A DNA stretch of 64,000 nucleotides, taken from Streptomyces candidus (GTDB lineage: Bacteria > Actinomycetota > Actinomycetes > Streptomycetales > Streptomycetaceae). The stretch covers positions 124,001 through 188,000 of the forward strand of contig NZ_JACHEM010000014.1 in the NCBI RefSeq assembly GCF_014207445.1, in the 5' to 3' direction. Below the pieces are notes generated by a model. The model worked only from the letters and a program-made list of their open reading frames with translations, did no database searches and was not told the origin of the DNA. Positions 1 to 10,200 of this stretch are shown here, one piece after another (the first letter of the stretch is position 1; each line of letters starts with the position of its first letter). Made by a program: the position numbers and the translations under genes.

Positions 1-1
1 C

Positions 2-3000
2 TTCCCGCCGCCCGCCTTCGGCGACGAGGAACGGTCCGCGCAGCACGCGCTGCTGACCGACACCGAGTGGGCGCAGCCCGCCTTGGCCGTACACAGTCTC
101 GCTCTGCTGGAAGTGCTGCGCGGCCTCGGGCTGCGGCCGGACTGCGTGGCGGGTCACAGCTTCGGCGAACTGGTGGCCCTGTACGCCGCGGGGTCACTGG
201 ACGCCGAGTCGCTGGTGGGCCTCGCCCGGCGGCGCGGTGAGCTGATGCGGGAGGCCGCGGCCGTGCCCGGCGCGATGCTGGCCGTCGTCGCCGGGCGAGC
301 CCGGGTCGAGGCGATCGTCGCCGGCATCGGTGCCGCCGACGTGTGGGTGGCCAACCACAACGCCCCGGCACAGGTGGTGGTCTCCGGCGCGGCGGGCTCG
401 GTCGAGACCCTTGAGCAGAAGCTCGCCGCCGAGGGGATCGTCACCCGGCGTCTGGACGCCTCAACAGCTTTCCACAGCCCGGTCGTCGCTTCGGCGAGCG
501 AGCCACTGCTGGCACATCTGCGCACCCTCGATGTCCGGGAGCCCCGGCTCGACGTCTACGGGAACGCCGACGCCGCGGTGTATCCGGCCGCCCCGGAGAG
601 CATCCGGCGCAGGATCGCGGACCATCTCGCCTCGCCGGTGCTGTTCAGCGACCAGGTGGAGGCGATGTACACGGCCGGGGTACGGACCTTCGTCGAGGTC
701 GGCGCCGGCGACACGCTGACGGGTCTCGTCGGGCAGATCCTCGGCGAACGCGAGCACCTGGCGGTCGGCCTGGACCGCAGGGGGCGCAACGGCGTCACCG
801 CCCTCCAGGACGCGCTCGGCCGGCTCGCCGTACGGGGCGCACAACTCGACCACGACGGCTTGTGGGAGCCGTACACACCACCTACCGCAGCAGCCAAGGA
901 GAACGAGCCCAGGATGGCCGTACAGATCAACGGCAGGAACTACGGCCGGCTCTATCCGCCCGCCGGTGGAGCCGACGCGCTGCCCGCGCCCAACCCGCCC
1001 CGTCCGCCCGCGGAGCCCCCGGCCGCCGCACCGACGCAGACACCCGTGCCGGTGCCGGTACCGATGCCCACGCCCGTGCCGACGTCTGCCGCGCATCCCG
1101 CTGCCGAGGGTCGCGCCGGCGCCTTCCCCGCTGCCACAGTCCCCGCGCCCGGTGCGCTCGCCGAGCCCCCGGCAGCCGGCCCGGACGCCGCCTGGTACGC
1201 CGTGTTCGACAACGTGCAACGGCACACCGCGGAGGCCCACACCGCCTGCCAACGCATGCTGACCGACAGCCACATGGCGTTTCTGCACATGACGCAGACG
1301 ACGCTCACCGCCATGCTCGGGGTCCGGGGCGGTGAGCGCACCGGCCTTCCCGCGCCGCTTCCGGCGCCCGGCGCGCCGACCGTGGCGACGGAGCTGCCCA
1401 GGGCTCCCCGACTCTCCGCGCCGCCGGAAGCCGCGGCGCCCCCGCCCCCGCCGGTGCCGAAGCAGACCACGTCCCACGACGTACGCCGGCAGACACCGCC
1501 GCCACCGGCAGCCCCGGAGGTGTCCCGGGCGATGACGGCGGCCGAGTTCGAGGAGCTGCTGCTGTCGGTCGTGGCGGAGCGGACGGGATATCCGGTCGCG
1601 ATGCTCAACGTGGACATGGAACTGGAGTCGGACCTGGGAGTGGACTCGATCAAGCGGGTCGAGATCCTGTCCGCCGTACGCGAGCGGGTCGGGGGCGAGC
1701 AACCGGACGGCGATGTCGCACAGTTGCTGAAGCTGCGCAGCCTTCGGCAGCTCGTCGACGCGTTCACCACCGCGTCCGGCGCCGACCCGGTCGAGAGCGG
1801 CCCCGCCCAACCCGACACCGCGGGCGTCCGGCCCGAGACCGCCGTCGCGCAACCCGGGAGCGCCATCGCCCGACCCGAAACCGTCGGCGCGCAACACGGG
1901 ATCGCCACTGCCCGGCCCGAACCCTTGGACCCCGTATCCGCGCCCGCGGAGCAGCCGGCACTCAGCAGGCTCGCGATCCGGGCGCTCGACACCCCGGCAC
2001 CCGGTCTGACGATGGCCGGCCTCGGTGACGAGCCGGTCGCCGTGGTCGAGGACGGCGGTGGCATCGCCGAACTGGTGGCGGCCCGACTGGTCGACCACGG
2101 TGTCCCGGCCACCGTCGTCACCACTGTTCCCGCCGACTCCCGCGCGGTCGTGCACCTCGGTGGCCTCGCACCTGTCACCTCCCCCGAGGACGCCCTGCAC
2201 CTGCAGCGCGACGTCTTCCGGGCGGCACGGTCGGTCGCGGCGCAGTTCACCGCACGGGGCGGAGTCTTCGTCACGGTGCAGGACACCGGCGGCGACTTCG
2301 GGCTGAGCGGCGGACAGCCCGAGAGGGCCTGCTCCGGAGGTATCGCCGCGCTGGCCAGGACCGCGGCCAGGGAGTGGCCCACCGCCTCGGTCAAGGCGAT
2401 CGACTGCGAACGCGGCGGGCGCGACGCGGCCGCCGTCGCCGAAGCCGTCGTCGGCGAGCTGCTCAACGGCGGCCCCGCGGCGGACGTCGGCCTGCGTGCG
2501 GACGGAACCCGCGTCACGCCGACCCCGGTTCAGGAACCCCTGGACCCGGCCCCCCAAGCCCGCGCCCCGCACATCGGACCGGACTCGGTGATCGTCGCCA
2601 CCGGCGGGGCCCGCGGAGTGACCGCGGCGGCACTGCTGGACCTCGCCAGGACCCATACGCCACGGATCGTGCTCCTCGGCCGCACCGAGCCGGCCGACGA
2701 ACCGCCGGGGCTGACGGCGGCGGCCGACGAGGCCGCACTCGTCCACGCCCTCGCGCAGCACGCCGATGCCGGCACTCCCGCCGCGATCGCTTCGCAGGCC
2801 CGCGGAATTCTGGCGGCCCGCGAGATCCGGTCCACGCTGGCCGCCCTCGAAGGCGCCGGCTCCCGGGTCCGGTACGTGTCCGTGGACGTCCGGGACGGCA
2901 AGGCGCTGCACGACGTACTGGAGGAGGTGCGCCGCGACTGGGGTCCGATCACGGGGATCGTGCACGGGGCCGGGGTGCTCGCGGACAAGCTGATCGCCGA

Positions 3001-4201
3001 CAAGACCGACGAGCAGTTCGACACGGTGCTGGCCACCAAGGTCGACGGCCTGCGCGCGCTGCTCGCCGCGACCGAGGGGGACCCGGTCGACACCCTCGTC
3101 CTGTTCTCCTCGGTGGCCGCGGTCTTCGGCAACGCCGGACAGTGCGCCTACGCCATGGCCAACGAGGTGCTCAACCACCTGGCCTGTGCCGAACGCACCC
3201 GGCGGCCCGGCTGCCTCGTGCGGTCCATCGCCTGGGGCCCGTGGCACGGCGGCATGGTCACCCCGGCGCTGGCCGGGCACTTCGTCCGGTCCGGCATTCC
3301 TCTCCTCCCCCTCGACCGGGGCGCCGCCGCTTTCACCGCCGAGCTCGGTGCCCCGGGCGCCGACGCCCGGGTGGTCATCGCGGCCGGGGACGGCCCGGAC
3401 CCGTCCGCAGCCGAGCCCGCGCCGGCCCAGATCCGCATCCACGCGCACCGGCATCCCTACCTCGCCGACCACGACATCGCCGGTGTCCCCGTCCTGCCGG
3501 TGGCGACGGCCATGGACTGGTTCGCCGGTGCCGCCGCGGCCTGGCGGCCCGGTGCGCCCCACCTGGTACTGCGGGATCTGCGCGTCTTCGACAAGGTCAC
3601 CCTCCCGCACCTGGCGGGGGAAGGCCACCAGCTCGTCCTGCGCGGTCGGTGCGCCGCGACCGGGTCGCCCTCGGCCCTGGAGGCGGAACTGGTCGGGGAC
3701 AAGGGAATGCCCCACTTCCGGACCCAACTGGAGTTCGAGGCGAGCCCCCCGCACTCGACGGACTGGGACACCCCACAGGGCCTCGCCCACCCTCGGCACG
3801 ACGGGATCTACGACGGACGGGTGCTGTTCCACGGGCCGCGGTTCCAGGCCGTCCGGTCCGTGCACGGCATCGGCAAGGAGGGAGCCGAAGCGACGGTGTG
3901 CGGCGTGCACGCACTCGGCTGGGACGGTGCCCACTGGCAGCTCGACCCCGCCGCCGTGGACGGCGCCCTGCAACTCGCGGTGCTGTGGGCCGGGGAACAA
4001 CTCGGTGACGCCACGCTCCCCATGGCGGTCGCGGAGTGCCGGGTGCACCGGCGCGGGCCGGTCCTGGACACGGCGCGCTGCGTGGTGCGGGCCGGGAAGG
4101 TGCACGACACGGGAGCGCGCTGCGATGTCGCGCTCATCGACCCGGACGGGTCCCCGCGAGTGGAACTGCTCGGCGTGGAACTCGTACGACGCCCCTCCTG
4201 A
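2..4201 (+). CDS. PfaA-like iterative PKS subunit (AT-ACP-KR-DH), 5' end outside window
   Basis: The reading frame is open from base 2, so the N-terminus (expected to hold a ketosynthase) lies left of the window. Visible domains in order: malonyl-type acyltransferase to about base 880 with GHSFGE (nucleophile Ser codon at 158-160); a Pro/Ala linker with a helical block at about 1190-1320; one acyl carrier protein at about 1530-1770 with LGVDSIKRVEIL (Ser at 1646-1648); a linker with 14-residue repeats; a ketoreductase from about 2580 with the Rossmann motif TGGARGV and the Ser/Tyr region LFSSVAAVFGNAGQCAYAMAN; a C-terminal PKS-type dehydratase fold with HPYLADHDIAGVPVLP and FHGPRFQ. This matches PUFA-synthase subunit A except that only one ACP is present instead of a tandem array. 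The next gene begins 44 bases downstream, so it is probably cotranscribed. Product unknown; a long-chain polyene or secondary lipid is inferred. Confidence 0.85.
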   Translation, partial: FPPPAFGDEERSAQHALLTDTEWAQPALAVHSLALLEVLRGLGLRPDCVAGHSFGELVALYAAGSLDAESLVGLARRRGELMREAAAVPGAMLAVVAGRARVEAIVAGIGAADVWVANHNAPAQVVVSGAAGSVETLEQKLAAEGIVTRRLDASTAFHSPVVASASEPLLAHLRTLDVREPRLDVYGNADAAVYPAAPESIRRRIADHLASPVLFSDQVEAMYTAGVRTFVEVGAGDTLTGLVGQILGEREHLAVGLDRRGRNGVTALQDALGRLAVRGAQLDHDGLWEPYTPPTAAAKENEPRMAVQINGRNYGRLYPPAGGADALPAPNPPRPPAEPPAAAPTQTPVPVPVPMPTPVPTSAAHPAAEGRAGAFPAATVPAPGALAEPPAAGPDAAWYAVFDNVQRHTAEAHTACQRMLTDSHMAFLHMTQTTLTAMLGVRGGERTGLPAPLPAPGAPTVATELPRAPRLSAPPEAAAPPPPPVPKQTTSHDVRRQTPPPPAAPEVSRAMTAAEFEELLLSVVAERTGYPVAMLNVDMELESDLGVDSIKRVEILSAVRERVGGEQPDGDVAQLLKLRSLRQLVDAFTTASGADPVESGPAQPDTAGVRPETAVAQPGSAIARPETVGAQHGIATARPEPLDPVSAPAEQPALSRLAIRALDTPAPGLTMAGLGDEPVAVVEDGGGIAELVAARLVDHGVPATVVTTVPADSRAVVHLGGLAPVTSPEDALHLQRDVFRAARSVAAQFTARGGVFVTVQDTGGDFGLSGGQPERACSGGIAALARTAAREWPTASVKAIDCERGGRDAAAVAEAVVGELLNGGPAADVGLRADGTRVTPTPVQEPLDPAPQARAPHIGPDSVIVATGGARGVTAAALLDLARTHTPRIVLLGRTEPADEPPGLTAAADEAALVHALAQHADAGTPAAIASQARGILAAREIRSTLAALEGAGSRVRYVSVDVRDGKALHDVLEEVRRDWGPITGIVHGAGVLADKLIADKTDEQFDTVLATKVDGLRALLAATEGDPVDTLVLFSSVAAVFGNAGQCAYAMANEVLNHLACAERTRRPGCLVRSIAWGPWHGGMVTPALAGHFVRSGIPLLPLDRGAAAFTAELGAPGADARVVIAAGDGPDPSAAEPAPAQIRIHAHRHPYLADHDIAGVPVLPVATAMDWFAGAAAAWRPGAPHLVLRDLRVFDKVTLPHLAGEGHQLVLRGRCAATGSPSALEAELVGDKGMPHFRTQLEFEASPPHSTDWDTPQGLAHPRHDGIYDGRVLFHGPRFQAVRSVHGIGKEGAEATVCGVHALGWDGAHWQLDPAAVDGALQLAVLWAGEQLGDATLPMAVAECRVHRRGPVLDTARCVVRAGKVHDTGARCDVALIDPDGSPRVELLGVELVRRPS

Positions 4202-4245
4202 GCGCGGACCGCTCGCTTCTTCCCTCTCCGTGAGATGAGACTGGT

Positions 4246-7200
4246 ATGGGCTTCGAACCGATCGCCATCGTCGGGCGGGGATGTGTGTTCCCCGACGCCC
4301 TCGATCCCGACGCGTTCTGGGACAACGTCGCCGCCGGCCGGTGCAGTTTGTCGGCCGTCCCGGACGGCCGCTGGCGACTGCCGCACCAGTGGGCCCTGGG
4401 CAGCGTCGACGACCACCTCGACCGTACGTGGACCGACGTCGGCGGCTACGTCCGCGGCTTCGAACCGGCTTTCGACCCGAGCGGTTTCCTCGTCGCCCCC
4501 GAGGAGATCGCCGGCCTGGACCCGCTCTTCCACTGGGTGCTGTACGCCGCCCGGCAGGCGTTGCGGGAAGCCGGGCACGACGGGCCGTCGCCCCGTGCCG
4601 GGATGGTCATGGGAAACCTGTCCTACCCCACCGGCACGGGCTCGGCCTTCGCCGAACACGTGTGGCTCTCCGAAGCGGCACCGTCCCTGCTGACCGCCGC
4701 CGGGCGGACCAGGCCGGACGCGCGCAACCGCTTCTCCTCGGCGCTCCCCGCCCACTTCGCGGCCAAGGCGCTCGGGCTCGGTGCGGGAGCGTTCGCCCTC
4801 GACGCCGCCTGCGCCTCGTCCCTGTACGCGATCAAGCTGGCCTGCGACCGCCTGCACGACGGGACGGCGGACGTCATGGTGGCCGGGGCGGCCCACCGTG
4901 CCGACAACCTGTTCCTGCACATCGGGTTCTGCGGCCTGTCCGCGATGAGCAGAACGAGCCGCAGCCGCCCCTTCCACCGGGACGCCGACGGGCTGCTGCA
5001 CGGAGAGGGAGCCGGCTTCGTCGCCCTCATGCGGCTGCGTGACGCCGTCGACCGGGGCACGCCGGTCCTCGGCGTCGTCCGGGGGGTCGGGCTCTCCACC
5101 GACGGGCGCGGCAGGGGGCTGCTCAGTCCGGCACAGGAGGGCCAGGAGCGGGCGATGCGTCTGGCGTACGCCATGGCGGGCATCGCACCGCGGACCGTCT
5201 CGCTCGTGGAATGCCACGCGACGGGGACTCCGGTCGGGGACGTGACGGAGGTCCGCAGCATGGCGCGGGTGTTCGCCGACAGTGCCGACGTGCCCATCGG
5301 ATCGGTGAAGTCCAACGTCGGGCACCTGCTGGCCGCCGCCGGTACGGGCGGGTTGCTGAAGGTGCTCGGCGCCCTGCGGGCCGGTACCCGTCCCGCCACG
5401 CTCGGCGCCGAGGAGCCGTTGAGCGCACTGCGCGGCACACCGCTGCGGGTACTGCGCGAGTCGGAACAGTGGCCCGGGCTGCGCCGCGCGGCGGTGAGTG
5501 CCTTCGGCTTCGGCGGCACCAACGCGCACCTCGTCGTCGACGCCTGGGACGACACGGCCGGCCCCGGGTCGCCCGCCCCCGCGCCCACCCGCCCCGCGAG
5601 TCCGCCGAGTCCGCCGGTGGCGATTGTCGCGGTCTCCGTCCGGGTCGGCGCGGGAGCCGATCCCCGGAACTTTCCCCGTGCGGTACTCGAAGGCGACCGG
5701 TGCGGACCGCTGTCGACGATCGAGGTGGCCCTGCCGGGCCTGGCCTTCCCGCCGCTGTCGGCCGGACAGGCGCTGCCCCAGCAGGTCCTGATGCTGGAGG
5801 CGGCACGGGACGCGGCACGGGGCATCGCCCTCCCCCGCGAGCGCACCATGGTCCTCGTCGGGACGGGCATCGACACGCAGGTCGCCCGCGCCACGGCGCG
5901 CTGGCGGGTGCCGGCCTGGCTGGAGGAGGCGGGCGAGGCCGCCGGTCCCCGGTCGGCCGAGGACCTCAAGGACGCGTTCGCCGCACCCATGGCCGCGGAG
6001 CGGATCGTCGGCACCCTGCCCAATCTCGTGGCCAACCGGATCAACACCCAACTGGACCTCGCCGGGCCCGGGTGCACGGTGTCGGCGGAGGAAGCCTCCG
6101 GCCTGGTCGCCCTGGACCTCGCGGCACGCGCCCTGCGGGCGGGGGAGGTTGACGCGGCGCTCGTCGGCGCCGTCGACCTCTCCTGGGAACCGGTGCACCA
6201 AGCGGCCGTGCGCGCACTCGGCCGGGACGACTCCCCCGGGGACGGCGCGGTCGCGCTCGTACTCAAACCCCTCACCGACGCCCGCAGGGACGGGGATCGC
6301 GTACTGGCCCTCCTGGACGGCGAACCCACCGGCCTGCCGGACCTGGTCCTCGGCGACGGAGCGGACGCCGGGTTCGACCCGGCGGATCTCTTCGGCCGTG
6401 CGCACGCCGCGCAGGGGCTCCTGGCGGTCGCGGTCGCGACGACCGCGCTGCACCACCGCGCGCGGCCCCGGGCCGGAACCCGGGCCACCGCCGACCCGGG
6501 CCTGCGCACCGCGCACGTCGAGGTGTCACCGCTGGAGGCCGGCCCGGTCCGGGTACAGCTGCGGGCCGCCGACCCCGGGTCCTGGGCACCCGATCCGGTG
6601 CCGCGGCTGTACGTGTACTCCGGTGCACACCGGCGGGAGGTCCTGGCCGCGCTGGATGCGGGCACCGAGTCCCGCGAGGGCCCGGCCCGGCTGGTCATCG
6701 TGTCGGACGGCGATCCCCGGCCGCACCGGGAGGCCGCGCGGCGCTGGCTGGCCGAAGGTGGCGTCAAGCCCGCAGGGGTGGCCTACCGCGACGCCCCGGT
6801 GACAGGCGAGGTCGCCTTCGTGTACACCAACGGGTCGGCCGCCTACCCCGGTATGGGCCGCGAACTGCTGCTGGCGCTGCCCGGCCTCGGCGACACGGTC
6901 GCTGCCGCACACGGAACGGCCGGCCGCCCGGAATCGACGCCCGGTTCCGTCCCGACGGTCCTCGACCGGATCTGGGGGGCCGCCCGACTGGCCGCCGTCC
7001 ACACCGAGTTGACCCGGGGAGTGCTCGGTCTGCGACCGGACGCCGCCCTCGGCTACTCCTCCGGTGAGTCGGCGGCGCTGGTCGCCCTCGGCGCGTGGAC
7101 GGATGTCGCGGCCCTGCACCACGACACGTTGCGCAGCGACCTGTTCACCAGCGAACTGACCGGTGAGCTCCGGGGGATCCGCCGTGTGTGGGAACGGCTC

Positions 7201-10200
7201 GGCATCGAGGGCGACCGCTGGTCGGGTTACCTGGTCACCGCGCCGCTGCACCGGGTCCGCACGGAACTCGCGGGCGAACGCGCGGTTCACCTGATGGCCG
7301 TCAACGCGCCCGACGTGTGTGTGATCGGCGGCGAGGCGCGGGCGTGTGCAGCCGTCGTGGCGCGCCTCGGTGCCGCGCACGCCCTCCCGATCGACTACGA
7401 CCTGGCTGCCCACGCACCCGAACTCGCCGAGGTGCGCGACCGGTGGTGGACCCTGCACCACCGGCCCACCCGGGCCGTGCCGGGCGTGCGGTTCTACAGC
7501 GGGGCCGGCACAGGCTGGTACACCCCGACGGCCGAGAGCGCGGCCGATGCCGTCACCGCGCAGGGCCTCGGCACGATCGACTTCGCGGGAACGGTCGAAC
7601 GGGCGTGGGCAGACGGCGTCCGGGTCTTCGTCGAGCACGGGCCGCGCGGGCTGTGCACCGGGTGGATCAAGCGCGTCCTGGGAGACCGCGAGCACGTGGC
7701 CGTCGCCCTCGACGCCGAGGACCGGGGGCTGCGCCAGGTGTACCTCGTCGTGGCCGAACTGCTCGCCGCCGGGGTACCGGTCCGCGCCGACGACCTCGTG
7801 GCACAACTGCGGGCAGCCGCACCGGCGGAACGCGAACCCGCCCCGACTCTCACGATGTCCGCCCACTGGGAGATCTCCTTGCCGCCCCTCGGACAGCCTC
7901 CGACCATCATGCCCCCGGCCCCGCGGCTGGCTCCCGTCGCGCCCTGCGCAACCACCGGACCCGTGCCCGTCGGCCCGCCCCCCGCGGCCCCCGGATCCGG
8001 TGCCACGGGCACCGCCCGGGCAAGCACCGTCACCACAGGCCCTGTGCCCCCGACCCCCGACGCCGAACCGCAGGTGACGGACCTGCCCACGCTCGTCGCA
8101 CAGCAGACCCGGCGCGTGAGCGAACTGCATCAGGAAGTCCTCGCGATGCACCTCCAGTCGCACCGGACGTTCCTCCAGGGCAGGGCACAACTGGCCGCCG
8201 CCCTCGTTCGATCGGCGGCCGGAGCCGTGCCGCCATCGCCCACGACTGCTCCGGCCGGAGAGCGCCCGCTCCCCGCGGCGCTTCCGGCGCTCGCCCTGCC
8301 CGCGGCCGACGGGCCGCCGCCCGCCCGCACCGACACGGCCACAGCCACAACCACGGCCACCGCCGCCGGGGAGCCGCAGCACGTACCCGGGACGACGTTC
8401 GACCGGGCCCAGTTGGAACATCTCGCCGAGCACCCGCTGTCCTCGCTGTTCGGCCCCAAGTTCGCCGCCCAGGACGGATACGCGCTGCAGACCCGTATGC
8501 CCGCTCCCCCGATGCTGCTCGCCGACCGCGTCACCGTCCTCGACGCGATCCCCGCTGCCCTGGCCGAACTCGGCCCCGAACACGCCACCGGGAAGATCGG
8601 GACCGAGACGGACATCCGCCTCGACAGCTGGTATCTCGACCCCACCGGACACATCCCGGCCGGGATGCTCGTCGAGGCGGGCCAGGCCGATCTGCTGCTG
8701 ATCAGCTGGCTCGGGATCGACCTGCTCAACCGCGGGGAGCGGGCGTACCGTCTGCTCGGCTGCGAACTCACCTTCCACGGTGCCCTGCCCCGGGCCGGCG
8801 AGACACTCCGGTACGACATCCGCATCGACCGGCACGCCCAGCACGACGGCATCCGCCTGTTCTTCTTCCACTACGACTGCTACGTCGGCGACGAGCTCCG
8901 GCTGAGCGTCCGCAACGGGCAGGCGGGTTTCTTCACCAAGGCGGAACTCGACGGCACGGACGGTGTGCTCTGGGACCCCGCCCGCTGCGCACCGGCCTCC
9001 GGCGTCCCGCTGGACGCCCCGGCGGTGACCTGCACGCGGTCGTCCTTCACCGCGGAACAGGTGCGGGCCTTCGCCGAAGGCCGGCCGGCGGACTGCTTCG
9101 GCGAAGGCTGGGAACACACCAGGTCACACGTGCGCTCGCCGCGGCTCGACAACGGCCGCCTGCTGCTCCTGCACGAGGTCACCGGTTTCGACCCGGCGGG
9201 CGGACCGTGGGGGCACGGATACCTCCGCGCCCGGACGCCGGTCGCGCCCGACGACTGGTTCTTCGAGGGACACTTCAGGAACGACCCGTGCATGCCGGGA
9301 ACCCTGATGCTCCAGGCCGCCTTCCAGGCGATGTCCTTCTACCTGGCAGCCCTGGGGTTCACCATCGGCAGGGACGGATGGCGCTTCGAACCGGTGGACG
9401 AACAGCCCTTCACCGCCCACTGCCGTGGGCAGGCCACACCGGCCTCCGAGCGCATCGTGTACGAGGTGTTCGTGCACGGCGTCTCGGCCGGTCCGCAGCC
9501 GACGCTCTACGCGGATGTGCTGGGCACCGTCGACGGGGTCAAGGCGTTCCACGGCCAGAACCTCGGACTCCGGCTGGTGCCGGACTGGCCTCTGACGCAC
9601 TGGCGTCAGTTGGGCGGGCGGGCCGAGCAGACCGACGGAACCCCGGTACCGCTCGCCTCCCTCGGCGGACTCGTCGGCCACCGGGAGACGAAGGACGTCG
9701 CGGTGGTCGACGGATTCGCCTTCGACCACCCCTCGCTGCTGGCCTGCGCCTGGGGAAGGCCGAGCGACGCGTTCGGTCCCGCCTTCCGAGCCTTCGACGG
9801 CACCCGTCGGATCGCGCGGCTGCCCGGACCTCCCTACCACTTCATGACCCGCATCGCCTCGGTACGAGGGCCGCAGCAGGGCATGCGGGAGGGCAGCGCG
9901 GTGGTCGCCGAGTACGACGTACCCGACCACGCGTGGTACTTCGAGCAGAACAGCGCCCCGGTCATGCCGTTCGCCGTGCTCATGGAGATCGCCCTGCAGC
10001 CCTGCGGGTGGCTGGCCTGCTATGTCGGGAGCCCGCTGACGACGGAGACCGATCTGCTCTTCCGCAACCTCGACGGGACGGGGACCATCACGGCCGAGAT
10101 CTCGCCGTCCACCCGGACCGTGCGCACCGAGGCGGAGCTGACGAGGATCTCGCGGAGCGGCGGGATGATCATTGTTTCGTTCGAGGTGCGGTGCGTCGCC

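Noticed and set aside
461..4105. A 1214-codon open frame antisense to the PfaA-like gene (and a similar one at 3808-6516)
   Set aside because: Low-complexity Arg/Gly/Pro composition and no domain; these are the antisense shadows normal for very GC-rich coding DNA, where the plus strand has clear PKS motifs.
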